NCBI RefSeq assembly: GCF_040712315.1 | Contig: NC_134023.1 | Span: 14,021,442-14,085,441 of the forward strand | Reading direction: 5' to 3' | DNA length: 64,000 bases | Source of the DNA: Castanea sativa | Lineage: Eukaryota > Streptophyta > Magnoliopsida > Fagales > Fagaceae | In this document: piece after piece, positions 22,246 to 34,255 of the stretch | Layout: every line of letters starts with the position of its first letter | Numbering within the stretch: the first letter of the stretch is position 1 | Notes under the pieces: generated by a model | What the model was told of the DNA's origin: nothing | The model's input: only the letters and a program-made list of their open reading frames with translations | The model's database searches: none | Translations under genes and position numbers: made by a program

Positions 22246-23504
22246 TAGAGAGGATAAGTGGTTGCCAAACAAAGCATATAGGAAGGTTAGCTCGCCCATT
22301 CCTTCAATACCCCCTGATGCCAAAGCTAGTGGCCTCATCGATGCCAACACACGAACATGGAAAGCGGACCTAATTAATCAAAGTTTCTTTCCCCATGAAG
22401 CCAGATTAATCTTGAGCAGTCCCTTAAGCATCAGACTCCCACTAGACTGCCTGATCTAGTCCCCATCTTCTTATGGTCGTTTCAGCACCCGCAGTGTATA
22501 CAAGTTGCTGGTCTCTACTGCTTCGATCAGCAATGCTAGTAGTTCAAATCCTAACCCCCAGAAAATTTTTTGGTAAGACATATGGAAGCTACAAGTACCT
22601 AGTAAGGTGAAGCACTTTGTTTGGAGAGCGAGAAACAATGCTCTCCCAACCATGGATAACCTCGTTCGTCTCAAGGTGGTTCTCTCTACCACTTGCAATA
22701 TTTACAGAAGCCATGTTGAAGACACCACACATGCAGTTTGGAGTTGTGAAGGAGTGAAGGAGGCGTGGTAGATGCTAAGCTGGGCCAATCACACAAACAC
22801 CCCACTGGATTTTACTGACCTTATCTCTAAGTTTTGGCAGGTACATGATGATTACAGAGTTGAAAGTTTTGCTCTTATAGCATGGCTATTGTGGAATAGA
22901 TGAAACTTGTTGCGCCTAAGCAAACCGGTTCATCCATTGCAGATGCTACCTTCCTTGGCTGGTGGCATGCTTCAAGACTTCATCAATGCTCAAGACCCGG
23001 TCTCGGTGCCTGTTGCGACATCCTCTTTCCGCTTGATCCCTATTGCTACAAAGCTAATTTTAACAGTGCTGTTTTCAATTTAAGCAATGTTGTTGGTCTA
23101 GGAGTGGTTATCAAAGGTAGTCGAGGTGATATCTTGGGAGCAATGTCAGTTCGTGTCCTGCTCCCTCAATCTGTGCCAGAGGTGGAGGCCCTTGCTTGTC
23201 GTCATGTTGTATCCTTTGTTGTCAACCTTGGTCTTCATGAGGTTATATTTGAAGGTGACTCAACAATCGTGAATCAGCCATCAACAGCGGTCAGTCAAGC
23301 CCTGCATTGTATGGTCACATTGTGGATGACATCCTTCACCTTGCTTCGCAATTACAATTCCATAAATTGTGTCAAGTGTCAAGAAATTGTAATAAGGTTG
23401 AGGATGCTTTTGCTAAGAAAGCTCAAGTTGAGTTAGATTTTAAGGTTTGGGTAGATGATGTACCTGGGGACATTATCCCCCTTGCATTGTTTGATGTTCA
23501 TTAG
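22246..23504 (+). pseudogene. LINE ORF2 zf-RVT and RNase H domains
   Basis: Between about 22470 and 22770 one frame reads SVYKLL, PSKVKHFVWRARNNALPT and HAVWSCEGVKEAW, the zf-RVT region at the end of plant L1 ORF2. From about 23040 an RNase H-like fold follows: LGVVIKGSRGDILGAMS, VEALACRH and VIFEGDST. A frameshift near 23300-23340 moves the end to the frame closing at 23504. Confidence 0.75.
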
Positions 23505-23584
23505 TTTTTTCCTTCACTTGTTTTAATAAAAGCCCCAGTCTACTGACAGAATGGTTTCTCAAAAAAAAAAAAAATGTATTGTAA

Positions 23585-24422
23585 TCAATATATATATATA
23601 AAAGCAGAGACCTCATGTGAGAGAGTACGAGGTTCTGCCAAGTGGCACATTCATTGAGCTTCTCTCATTTAGGCTTCCACCTCATCAAAGCTTACATTTA
23701 TGTAAAACTTTTAATTCATTAAACGTGTCAATGAAATGAATACACATTAGTTATCAATAAGTATGCACTAATTTTATATATATATACGAATTTTATATGG
23801 TTTTTTATAAAAAAATTATTTAAGAAAGAAAAAAAATATCACCTGAGAGACCATGCAATTCTGTCATTTGGTGCTTGGTAAGAGTAATTTTTCATTTAGC
23901 TTTACACCTCAACCTCTTTATATATTTGGATTATAATAAAATTCTATTAATAGAATATCACTATTTTCACTAATTGTTTAACTTACTATTATCATATTTC
24001 AATAACATAGACGTGACATTATAAATTTTAGATGATATTTCCATAAGCTAACTAAACATTTAAATTTTTCTCAAAAAAAAAAAAAACATTTACATGAAAT
24101 TACAAATTTTTTATGCTAACTCCCAGCCAATGTAGAAACAAAAATTATGATTTAAAATTTCAGCAAAAAAAATAAATGATTAAACAAACAATCAACTTAT
24201 TACGCCACATAATAACTAATTTCTAATTTATATAACTTTTTCATAATAGTTTAAATTCTCCATCCCTTAATTTTGTATTATATCATTAATTTAACAAAAA
24301 TATCTTCATATTATTGCAACATTACTTCATATTATTACTTTAAAATATCTTGAATATTCTATTTAAGTTTTTCACATAATAGCTTAAAACATTATCTGTG
24401 CATTGCATGAGACCATAGCTAG
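23585..24422 (+). mobile_element. Non-autonomous Helitron (838 bp)
   Basis: Starts TC after an A (23584), with TCAATATATATATATAAAAG then AGAGACC, a common plant Helitron 5' end. Ends CTAG (24419-24422) followed by T. Seven to eight bases before the end is a degenerate hairpin (CTGTGCATTGCATGAG). No Rep/helicase coding sequence. It begins one base after the LINE target duplication. Confidence 0.65.
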
Positions 24423-24436
24423 TTATATTTAATTAA

Positions 24437-24674
24437 CTAGTTGCTAACCCGTGCTATGCATGAGAGCCTACTTATTTGTGATGTAAACTAAAATAATTTT
24501 ATATAAAATTTAAGAAACTACACCATTGCATAATTTGCTATTGTATGATTTCAATTTGTGTTACAATTTAATAAAGAAGTCATTACTTGAACATGCAATG
24601 GCTTACAAAAAATTTGTCAGACAATTTTAGAGCCAAAAATATATTAAAGAATCTGATGATTCACAGCTTAGAAA

Positions 24675-24727
<53 letters not shown>

Positions 24728-24758
24728 TTAAAGAATCTGATGATTCACAACTTAGAAA

Positions 24759-24798
<40 letters not shown>

Positions 24799-26304
24799 CT
24801 AAACAATAGAGAAATATAGTGAAATATGGGTTACATTTGAAAGAATAATTTCAATTATTGCAAACATTTTTATCTTGTAAAAATAGCTAAAGAGAGTTTG
24901 GTAGTTCATGTACGAAGTTACTTTTTAAAAAATACATAAAAAAACATTAAATAATTTTTTTAAAACAAAGTAAGGAGTAGAAAATAACATAAGAAGAGCT
25001 TATACCTTTACTTTTTTTTATTTTTTTTTATTTAAATATTGGGGTTTGTTTTGTTTTTATAGTGTTCATGATTATCAACGTTTGAATTTGAGTTTAAGTT
25101 GGACTTGTTAGAGAAATAGAGTTTCACTCCTTATTAAGTTTGAATTAAAAAAAAAATTGTTTAAAAAAATGATATTAATGAGTTTGAGTTTAAATTGGAC
25201 TTGTTAGAGAGATTGAGTTTCACTTCTTATTAAGTTTGGACTAAACAAAAATAATTTTATTTAAATAAAATGATGAAAAGAAAGAGACTCATGGCAAATA
25301 TTTGCTTTCAATTCTTTTTTGAGTTTGAGATTCACTTACGGGCTCTGCCACCCACCTCTAATATGCGCAACCCTTTTTGCTCTTCAATAACTAATGATGT
25401 TGATAAGTTAATTGGTTATTGATTAAGGTTATGATTCGTTTTCAATTCTTTTGGTTTTTTTTGTTTTTTTATGTGAGTCTTTTTTTTTTTCCCCTAATCC
25501 TAAAGTAAAGTTAAGTTTAAGGTTTTAAAGTGGTAATTGCTAGGGTTTTGAGAAGGGAAAAGAGAGTCCTAACAGGGGTCTCTCTCTCTCTCTCTCAATC
25601 CTAAAGTTTTTTTTTTTTTTTACATGAGTCTTTCTTTATTTCTTTTTTTCCTTTTTTTTTTTTTTAAATTCTAACACGAGTCAAAGAAAAGTAAATTAGG
25701 AATTATTGTTAATTTTTTATATTATATATAATAAATAAATTGTGCTGACATGGAAAATTGTAAGAGCTTTAGAGGCTTCGGTTTTGTTTTGTTTTTTTAA
25801 ATTGTTTTAAAAAAATGATATTAATGAGTTTGAGTTTAAATTGGACTTGTTAGAGAGATAAAGTTTCACTTCTTGTTAATTGGTTATTGATTAAGGTTAT
25901 GATTTGTTTTCAATTATTTTGTTTTTTTTATTTTTTTTTTTTTACTTGAGTCTCTCTTCTTCTTTTTTTTTTTTAAAAAAAAAATCCTAAAGTTAAGTTA
26001 AGTTTAAGGTTTTGAGGTGGTAATTGCTAGGGTTTTGAGGAGGGAAAAGAGAGTCCTAACAGGACTCTCTCTCTCTCTTTCTTAATCCTAAAGTTTTTAT
26101 TTTTATTTTTTACGTGAGTCTTTCTTTCTTTCTTTCTTTTTTTGAAACCTAAAGCGAGTCTTTTTTTCTTTAAATTCTAATGTGAGTCAAAGAAAAGGAA
26201 ATTAGGAATTATTGTTAAGTTTTTTTTATATTATATATAATAAAAAAAATTGTGTGGACGTAAAAAATTATGAAAGTTGCAGAGATTTCAGTTATATATA
26301 TTAA
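24437..26304 (-). mobile_element. Non-autonomous Helitron with internal duplication
   Basis: On the minus strand the 3' end is CTAG (24440-24437) followed by T, preceded by an imperfect hairpin (CCCGTGCTATGCATGAG on the plus strand). The far side, near 26230-26300, reads in reverse like the AACTGAAATCTCTGCAACTT-type 5' end seen at 362-397. The exact 5' base is unclear. The interior shares sequence with the Helitrons at 1-458 and 43709-44868 and is duplicated (about 25160-25790 and 25812-26300). Contains CT-rich and T-rich runs; no genes. Confidence 0.55.
24641..24797. repeat. Two tandem units each ending in (AT)n
   Basis: TATTAAAGAATCTGATGATT plus about 20 more bases and an AT run occur twice with a spacing of roughly 84 bp. 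Confidence 0.85.
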
Positions 26305-27349
26305 ATCATTGTAATTTAGGCACACGCCAAAAGCACAACTAAAAATAAGGCAGTCAAGAACTCAAGATCAGAGGGTTTTGGAATTTTTAAGCATTGCTCA
26401 GTTCTCATTTCTTATTATTTATACATACATGTTTTTTGTTGTAGGGGTGGTGGGATTTAGGAATCTTCCAAATTAATATTTAAGAAATATTTAATTAGTA
26501 GCTCTATCTCTTAAAATTTGTATGTTTGGAGAAAATAATCACAACTTGTTTTAAATCATTGATATACCAATCCCTTCAACCATGAAAACGAGTAACACCA
26601 TTAGAAGACTTTAACCTTGTTAACGTCTCACCAAATCTTTGGTCATTGTTTGAAACTTCCAAAGTCTTGGAAAGCTATAGTCTTGAAATTTTGGACTGTA
26701 TAAAAATTGTTTGATTTAAATTACCAAATTACAAATTGAACGTGTGACAATAATCAAACATGTAGCAATCATGTTATCATGATCAGTTTTATGTCATCCA
26801 TTATTTTTTCCTCAAATAAGTTAAAAATTAAAAATTAAAATTGTCTATAATTACATGTCTAGTTATCTACTCTTTAGTATCCCATGCAATAATCAAGGAA
26901 ATTCAAGAAAAAATATATTTATATAACTCATTTATTCAAGTTTAAGCTCCAAATTACATCCTCCAACTTAAACTTATTTTCAAATCAATCATTTAAGTTC
27001 TTTCTTTCTTTCATTTTAGTCTTTAACTTTAAATATATTTTCAATTTAGTCATTCCAATAGCGTCCAATCTTGCCATTAGTTTAATTTTTTTTTTCATAT
27101 TCTAGAATGACATTATTTCAGTGAACTTAAGGATGAATTGGATGGAAGGAACTAGCATATACTGTGGACTATATTGCAGAATTCTTTGGTGCAGATTCAT
27201 TGATTAATAAAAACTAACTTTTTTTTTTGAAAAAAAAAAAAAGTCAGAAAATCAAGGTGAGATTTATAAAAACTCCTTATAAACAAGTATCATAATAACC
27301 CTATCTACTTTACATTTATATTAGCTCATATTGATACCTGTAGTGAATC

Positions 27350-27350
<1 letters not shown>
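26305..27350. other. Intergenic DNA with a dispersed repeat
   Basis: No gene. About 26320-26420 matches 38510-38620. About 26625-26790 matches the repeated module at 40440-42545. About 26780-27150 matches 42540-42900. These match the DNA to the right of the Gypsy element, in the same order. Confidence 0.6.

Positions 27351-27406
<56 letters not shown>
27351..27406. repeat. (ATT)n microsatellite at Gypsy insertion site
   Basis: About 18 ATT units end at the left LTR. The same repeat resumes after the right LTR (38338 onward), so the element split one microsatellite. Confidence 0.92.
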
Positions 27407-27407
<1 letters not shown>

Positions 27408-28211
27408 GTGAGGACAAAAGGTCCAGGGCATGTTCTTGGGCCTTGGGCCTGAACTGAGGGTATTTACTTGTCCGAGGAGGGTTTAGTGGTAATAATGATA
27501 TCAAACTTAAAGACCCACGAGCAAATTGTTGCGAGAGAGGCTGGCAAAAATAGTCCGAGGAGGGGTATCTCCTCGGCTAAGTGAAGTGAAGGTCAGTTGG
27601 TACACCATGGTGATTAGAATGATATTCTAGAAGGTCTCGTGGATGAAGATATGTTTCACAAGGGCACATAGAGGAAGAATGGATGGGAAATATCTTAGAG
27701 AAAGCTGCTACCATTGCATTAAGTGCTCTGTACCTAAATCTCTGGCCGCATTAATGAGGAAGTGACATCTGAACAGTGGTGATCAGCCTTACAGCTATCG
27801 TCTAAATACTTCGGGAAAGGGGCTGATGAGACAAGTATCTTGATCGGTGATCTGATCTATACGTGGAAGATGGGGAGAAGGAGGAAGATGATATAAAAGG
27901 AAAAGAAAGGCATTCAGGAGGGGAGGCGGAGACGAAAGAGAGAAAACACTGTACACACCACCATCCATAATTGTAACCTATTTTTGGAAGAAGGAAATAT
28001 AATACAAATCATCCTTGGCTTGTGTCCGAGGAGAGATTCTGTTACATAAACAATTCATTGTATGTGACGTGGAAATTTAGCCCATTATTTTTGTTATCCT
28101 ATATCACCAGAACCTAGATTTCAAGCCCACTATCTATAAATTTCATTGTATTGGGCTTTTTGGGCCTATCCCCTTCTTATTGTTAGGTTTGGGTGCAAAC
28201 CGTGCCTTAAA
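27407..28211 (+). repeat. Gypsy 5' LTR
   Basis: Starts TGTGAGGACAAAAGG; its end (TTAAA) has lost the CA kept in the other LTR (CTACA). A TATA-like GATATAAAAGG lies near 27889. GTCCGAGGAG motifs recur. Similar throughout to the 3' LTR, with scattered substitutions. Confidence 0.9.
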
Positions 28212-28212
28212 A

Positions 28213-28230
28213 TTGGCGTCGTCTGTGGGA
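28213..28230 (+). other. Gypsy primer-binding site
   Basis: TTGGCGTCGTCTGTGGGA directly after the LTR matches the TTGGCGCCGTCTGTGGG-type site common in plant Tat elements. The tRNA is not assigned. Confidence 0.75.
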
Positions 28231-28234
28231 AAGC

Positions 28235-29580
28235 TTGTGTTTGAGGAAGTGGAGCATTGTGGTAGGCTCAGGTCCACACCATGCAGAGTCTATGGGGTCC
28301 CAGCGTGAATATCACTTCTTGCATCTTGAGCAAGAAAGAAATCGGGAGGGCAGTGTGCATACGACGCACACTAGTAGGAGTCGTTCACGAGGTGGAAGTA
28401 GAATTCCTTACGAGGAAATGTTAAGGCCATGCAGCAGAAGATTGACCACCTGAAGTAGAAATTGTGCCACTAGAGGCGAAGGCAAACTCCCTCTTTTTCT
28501 GACCCTTCTTCTAAGGACACCCAGGGTGGCAGTTACAGGCCCAGGTTTAGAACTCCTCCTAGTGAGTCTTTCCTATGAGGAGGATAATCTTCATGGTCAT
28601 GGTCATGAAGGCAAGAAGCCTTCCTCTAGAGGTTTGGGAAATGATGCTATGAGTAGGGTGTTGCACCAAATTTTCAAGTCACCCTTCACATGCAGGGTGG
28701 AGAAAGGGAAACTCTCTCGACGCTTCACCCAACCAACATTCACCATTTATAACGGCCGAATGGACCTCGTGAAGCATGTGAGTCATTTCAATCAGAGGAT
28801 GGCAGTGCACTCTAAGAATGAAACTTTAATATGCAAAGTCTTCCTCTCTAGTCTAGGACTTGTGGCTATGAGGTGGTTTAATGGCTTGAGGGTAGGTTCT
28901 ATCGATTCTTTTATGGAACTTACCCAAGCATTTGGGTCTCGTTTCATTACATGCAGTAGAGTTCCTCGACCCCTAGATTCGTTATTATCCATGGCCATGA
29001 GAGAAGGGGAAACCCTGAAAACATACTCTGACAGGTACTGGGAGATATTCAATGAGATTGATGGTGATTTTGACGACGTAGTAATAAGGACTTTCAAGGT
29101 TGGCCTTCCTACTGAGCACGACTTAAGGAAATCTCTGACCAAAAAGCCTGTTAGAAGTGCACGTTGGCTTATGGATTGCATTGATGAGTACAAATGGGTT
29201 GAGGAAGATTAGCAGCAAGGTAAGGGAAAGGTGAAGGTTATCCCTCAAGAGAGGAGGGATTTCAGGTCAGACAAATACAACAACAACAGGTCCCGAAAAG
29301 ATTTTGCCCGGCAATCTGGTCCTACCATTCCTCAGGTGGTTAATACTGTGTTTTGCAAACCTGTGCATCAGGTGTTGGAGAAAATCCAAAAGAACCATAC
29401 TTCAAATGGCCTAATAAGATGGCAGGGGACCCTATGAGGCGTAATCAGAACCTCCATTGCCACTATCATCGAGAGAGTAGTCATACCACTGAGGATTGTA
29501 GGACTCTGTGGAATCACTTGGAGCAGTTAGTTAAGGGGGGAAGGTTAAAGCAATTTTTGTATTGGCCCAATAGGCAGTGA
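28235..29580 (+). pseudogene. Gypsy gag (retrotransposon gag and zinc-knuckle-like)
   Basis: The frame 28526-29212 carries the capsid-type domain: FTIYNGRMDLVKHVSHFNQR, FLSSLGLVAMRWFNGL and ETLKTYSDRYWEIFNEI. A TAG at 29210-29212 (after VEED) stops it. The next part (29231-29580) has CHYHRESSHTTEDC, the Cys-His motif usual in this lineage instead of a CCHC knuckle, followed by LWNHLEQLVKGG. A TGA ends it at 29580. The intact protein forms the particle. Confidence 0.82.
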
Positions 29581-29595
29581 GACCATTCAGGTTCG

Positions 29596-30218
29596 ATGAA
29601 CCAAGGGAACACCTCATTAAGGCCTCCTCTAGGTACGATCAATGTTATATTTGCGACTCTTGGGAGGACTGGTTCCCGTCCTTCCAGGGTGATCTTTGTG
29701 GCACTAATCTTAGGTTTCTCGGAAGAAGACAAGATTAGGACTATCCAACAGCATGATGATGCTTTGGTGGTTACGCTGAGGATAGGGGCTACGACTTGAA
29801 GAGGGTGATGGTTGACTAGGGTAGTGGTGCAGATATTATGTACACTGACTTGTTCAAGGGGCTAAATTTAAAGCTTGAGGATCTTACGGCTTATGATTCG
29901 CCACTAATAAGCTTTGAGGGGAATGTTATCATACCAAAGTGGCAAATTAGGTTGCTTGTGCAATCAGGCCCAGAAGGGATAGACGTGGATTTCATTGTGG
30001 TAAATGCCTATTCTCCTTACACTGCCATTTTGGCAAGACCTTGGTTGCATGATCTGAGTGTCGTGTCCTCAACTCTACATGTTAAAGTCAAGTTTCCATC
30101 TGGGGATCAGATCGAGGAACTAATTGGGAGTCAATCTATGGCTAGACATTGCATGGCGGCCACAATTCTACATCAGCCTAAGCCGGAGTCCTCGGCCTTA
30201 GTTGAAGGGGGCCCGTAG
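29596..30218 (+). pseudogene. Gypsy aspartic protease region
   Basis: GTINVIFATLG precedes a degraded catalytic motif at about 29811-29840, where VD is followed by TAG (29817-29819) and GSGADIM; the expected motif is VDQGSGADI. It continues with DLFKGLNLKLEDL, SFEGNVIIP, VNAYSPYTAILARPWL and STLHVKVKFPSGD. The stop lies in the active site. Confidence 0.8.
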
Positions 30219-30249
30219 CAATCAATGTCTCTGGCCACGCCTAGGGTAG

Positions 30250-31475
30250 CAGCAGTAGAAGAACCCGTTTGTGAAGAATTAGAGAAGGTTCTTATAGATG
30301 ATGACCTTGAAAAATTCTTTCAGGTGGGAGTTCAGTTGCCACCTTAGGAGAAGGCGGAGCTGGTTATGTTTTTGAAAAAGAATGTGGATGTATTTGCATG
30401 GATTGCTTATAAGGCCCTCGGGGTTGTTCCGAGTTTCATTTGTCACCATTTGAATGTCAATCCAGCGGTGGTGCTGAGGAAGCAATCACCTCGGTGCTCA
30501 CCTAAAGAGCATTTAGAGGCTATTAAGGAAGAGGTACTCAAGCTCAAAAAGGCCAGTGCTATCAAAGAGGTGTTTTATCTTGAATGGTTGGCTCATATAG
30601 TCGTAGCGAAGAAGAAGAATGGGAAATGGAGAGTATGCATAAACTTCACAGATTTGAACAAGGTTTGTCCTAAAGATTCTTTCCCAATACCTTATATAGA
30701 TCAGCTGGAGGATGCTACTGTTGGGCATCCTCAGATGAGTTTTTTGGATACTTTTCAGGGTTATCACCAAATACCTTTAGCTTTGGATGATTAGGAGAAG
30801 ACAACCTTTGTCACTCCTATAGGGAATTATCACTATAAGGTAATGCCTTTTGGTTTGAAGAATGCAGGAGCTACCTATCAAAGGATGATGACCAAGATGT
30901 TTGAGCCACAGCTGGGAAAGACTGTTGAAGTGTATGTGGATGACATGGTGTTGAAAAGTAAAACAGTTTTCATGCATGTGGAAGACCTAAATGATACTTT
31001 TTAGACACTAAGGAGGTACAAATTGTGCCTTAATGCTTCCAAGTGTTCTTTTGGTGTGGATCTGGTAAATTTCTAGGTTATATGGTGACTCATCGAGGAA
31101 TTGAAGTTAACCCTGCGCAGGTCAAGGCAATTAATAGCTTACAGCCACCTCGGAATCCTAAAGAAGTTCAGAGGTTGACAGGGATGACTATTGCCCTCAA
31201 CCGGTTTATTTCTCGGTCCGCAGATAGGTGCAGGCCTTTCTTCCAACTGCTAAATAAGTGGAAAGGATTTGAATGGACTGAGGAGTGTGCCTTAGCTTTT
31301 CAACAGCTTAAAGAGTATCTTTCGCGACCACCCATTATGTCTTGGCCAAAAGTTGATGAAGTTTTGTTTGCGTATATTGCTGTGGCTAATCATGCCGTTA
31401 GTTTGGTTTTGATACGGGTTGATAATGATGTATAGAGGCCAGTTTATTACGTGAGCAATCTTACATGAGGTTGAG
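30250..31475 (+). pseudogene. Gypsy reverse transcriptase
   Basis: Motifs in order: VDVFAWIAYKALGV, EEVLKLKKASAIKEVFY, KKKNGKWRVCINFTDLNKVC, SFLDTFQGYHQI and the active site VYVDDMVLKS (about 30930-30960). In-frame TAG codons at 30345-30347, 30792-30794, 31002-31004 and 31433-31435, and a frameshift near 31040, break the protein. Confidence 0.85.
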
Positions 31476-32387
31476 GTGCATTATTTACCATTGGAAAAAA
31501 CAATTCTAGCAGTGGTGCATGCTACGCGTAAGCTTTCCCATTACTTTCAATCTCATGCAATTGTTGTTTTAACTCAACTTCCTCTTAAGTCTATACTTAG
31601 GAGTGCTGACTACACGGGAAGGATTACTAAATGGGGTACTATCTTAGGGGCTTTTGATATCAAGTTTATGCCTCGCACCTCTATGAAGGGGCAAGTCCTT
31701 GCTAATTTGGTGGCGGAATTTGCTGAGCCTTCATTAGAAGAGAACGCTAAAAGGTTAGACATGGATGAAAAATCAGCTGGCATGATTTCGTGCAAGGAAT
31801 CTTCGATATGGAAAGTGTATGTTGACGATGCAGCGAATCAAAGAGGATCTGGTGTGGGGTTAGTCTTGGTGTCCCCTGATGGAATTACTTTTGAGAAATC
31901 TTTGAGACTAGGGTTCTCGGCCACCAACAATGAGGCAGAATATGAAGGTTTATTGGTAGGAATGGATATGGTTCAAAAAATGAGTGGAAAAACAGTGCAA
32001 ATATTCTCTGATTCACAATTAGTGGTGGACCAGGTGGAAGGAAAGTTAGAGGCCAGAGATCTGAGAATGCAAGAGTATCTAACCCGGGTCAGGTATTTAT
32101 AATCAAAATTTGAATCTTTTACCTTGTTACATATCTCCAGGAGTATGAATACCCATGCTGACTCCTTAGCCACCCTTGCGACATCCTCAGCACAAGGCCT
32201 ACCTCGGGTCATCCTTATTGAAGATTTGTGTAAACCCGCTGGAACAAATAGTGACACCATTTGGATTCATCAAATTAGAGTGAGACCTAGTTGGATGGAT
32301 CCTATAGTGTCATTCCTTAAAAATGATATCTTGCCTGAAGAGAAGTCTAAAGCAGACAAAATATGTAGAAAAGCACCTCGGTTCTAG
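31476..32387 (+). pseudogene. Gypsy RNase H and second (Tat-type) RNase H domain
   Basis: The first part has HYLPLEKTILAVVHATRKLS and the end of the RT-linked RNase H. A second fold follows from about 31805: WKVYVDDAANQRGSGVGLVL, NNEAEYEGLLVGM and IFSDSQLVVDQVEG, the acidic-residue pattern of a complete RNase H. This dual arrangement is known for the Tat lineage. A TAA at 32100-32102 and a TAG at 32385-32387 interrupt it. Confidence 0.82.
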
Positions 32388-33528
32388 CTGTCCGAGGACC
32401 AGAAGTTGTATAAACGCTCTTTTTCAGGACCATATTTGCTGTGTATACACCCTGAAGTAACAGAATTGCTTTTGGAAGAGTTGCATGAAGGGATTTGTGG
32501 AAGTCACACAAGAGGAAGATCTTTATCTCATAGAGCTCTTACACAGGGGTATTGGTGGCCCAATATGCAGAGGGAGACACAACATTATGCAAAGAAGTGT
32601 GACCAATGTCAGAGATTTGCTTCCAACATCCATCAGCTAGGGGGTGTCCTTAATCCTCTGTCTAGTCCTTGGCCTTTTGCTCAATAGGGCTTGGACATCG
32701 TAGGGCCTTTCCCAAAAGCAGTAAGAAATAGGAGGTGGTTACTCGTTGGAACAGATTACTTCATAAATAGGTTGAAGCTGAGCCATTGTCAAATATTAGG
32801 GATGTGGATGTGAAGAAGTTTGTCTGGAAAAATATTATCACTAGGTTTGGAATCCCTCATACTCTTATTTCAGATAACGGTATACAATTTGATAGTAAGT
32901 TCTTCAAAAGATATTGTTGTAATCTAGGCATCACAAATAGACATTCCACTCAAGCTTATCCGCAAGAGAATGGGCAAGCCAAGGCGGTCAATAAAGTTAT
33001 AGTCAATGGGCTCAAGAAAAAACTGAATGATGCTAAGGGAAGGTGGGTGGAAGAATTGCCGCATGTTTTATGGACGTATCGAACTACGCCTAGAAGATAC
33101 ACTGGAGAGACACCCTTCTCTATGACTTATGGGGCCGAGGCCATAATCCCACTGGAAACTGGGTTTCTGACACTGAGGACGAGCTCTTTCATCCCAAGCA
33201 GTAATGACAATTTACTGGAAAAAGCCTAGACCTAGTTAAGGAACGGCGAGAAAGTGCCATGGTTCAACTAGCTTATTATCAACATAAATTCAAGCAGGGA
33301 TATGATTCCCATGTGAATTTACGACCACTTGCACTTGGAGATTTGGTATTGAGGAAGGTTTTGGGTACTGCCAAGAACCCAGCATGAGGAAAATTTGGAC
33401 CTAATTGGGAAGGACCTTATCGTATCACTACGGTAGCTGGCATAGGGGCATTTTTTCTTGAAGATTTAGATGAAAAAATTGCACCACGTCCCTAGAATGT
33501 AAATAACCTACGAATGTATTATTATTAA
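32388..33528 (+). pseudogene. Gypsy integrase
   Basis: The zinc-binding part has HEGICGSHTRGRSLSHRAL and CDQCQRF. The core shows GLDIVGPF (first Asp, preceded by TAG at 32685-32687 where Trp is usual), ISDNGIQF (second Asp) and QENGQAKAVNKVI (catalytic Glu). A frameshift near 33229 leads to FGPNWEGPYRI and the end NVNNLRMYYY, with TAA at 33526-33528. Two more stops occur near 33387 and 33493. Confidence 0.85.
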
Positions 33529-33594
33529 TGAAAGACACTTCTGCCATTTTATTTCTATTGACACTGTGTTACGTTAATTATCATTTTTATTAAT

Positions 33595-34255
33595 ATCAAA
33601 CTAAAACTTGGTCATGTCTGGCTCCTTGGACCACATATCTTGTATAAATTGATATTTTATTAAGTGTTGAATAGAACCTTAGTTATGTCTAGTCCTCGGA
33701 TTATCTACTTTGGAAAAATTAACATTTTAGTTCATTTTTCTAAATATCAAATTGAAACTTGGTTATACCTGACTCCTCGGACCACATACCTTATAAATTG
33801 ATATTTTATTAAGTGTTGAACAAAGTCTTAGTTATGTCTGGTCTTTGGATCATCTACTTTGGGCAGAAATTAACACCTCAGTTCATTTTTCAAAATATCA
33901 AACTGAAACTTGGTCATGCCTGGCTCCTCGAACCACATACCTTGTATAAATTGATATTTTATTAAGTGTTGAACAGAACCTTAGTTAGGTCTAGTTCTCG
34001 GGCCATCTACTTTGGAGAAATTAACACTTCAGTTCATTTTTCTAAATATCAAATTGAAATTTGGTCATGCCTGGCTCCTCGGACCGCATACCTTGAATAA
34101 ATTGATATTTCTATCAAGTGTTAAATAAAACCTTAGTTACGTTTGGTCCTCGGACCAACTGCTTGGGATAAATTAACGCTTTAGTTCATTTTTCTAAGAA
34201 TCAAACAGAACCTTGGATATGTTTGGATCCTCAGACCACATACTTTGGCGAAATT
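33595..34255. repeat. Tandem repeat (unit about 150 bp) after integrase
   Basis: Four to five diverged units each contain AACTTGGTCATGCCTGGCTCC, cut here to show the start of the unit, then TCGGACCACATACCTTG, TTATTAAGTGTTGAA and TTCATTTTTCTAAATATC. Unit anchors lie near 33603, 33754, 33905, 34055 and 34208. Confidence 0.9.

Larger units (their letters stand above)
18267..23575 (+). mobile_element. L1-type LINE (plant non-LTR retrotransposon), decayed
   Basis: The 5' end is GCCGCTAGGGTTT and the 3' end has AATAAAAG (23525) and an A-run (23561-23574). The flanks share GTATTGTA (18259-18266 and 23576-23583), a plausible short target duplication. ORF1 has a DUF4283-like part and a CCHC knuckle. 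ORF2 has endonuclease, reverse transcriptase, zf-RVT and RNase H segments in that order. Many stops and frameshifts occur. It lies just outside the right TSD of the Harbinger element. Confidence 0.88.

Noticed and set aside
24587..24802. Open frame over two AT tracts
   Set aside because: Microsatellite artefact; the DNA repeat explains it.
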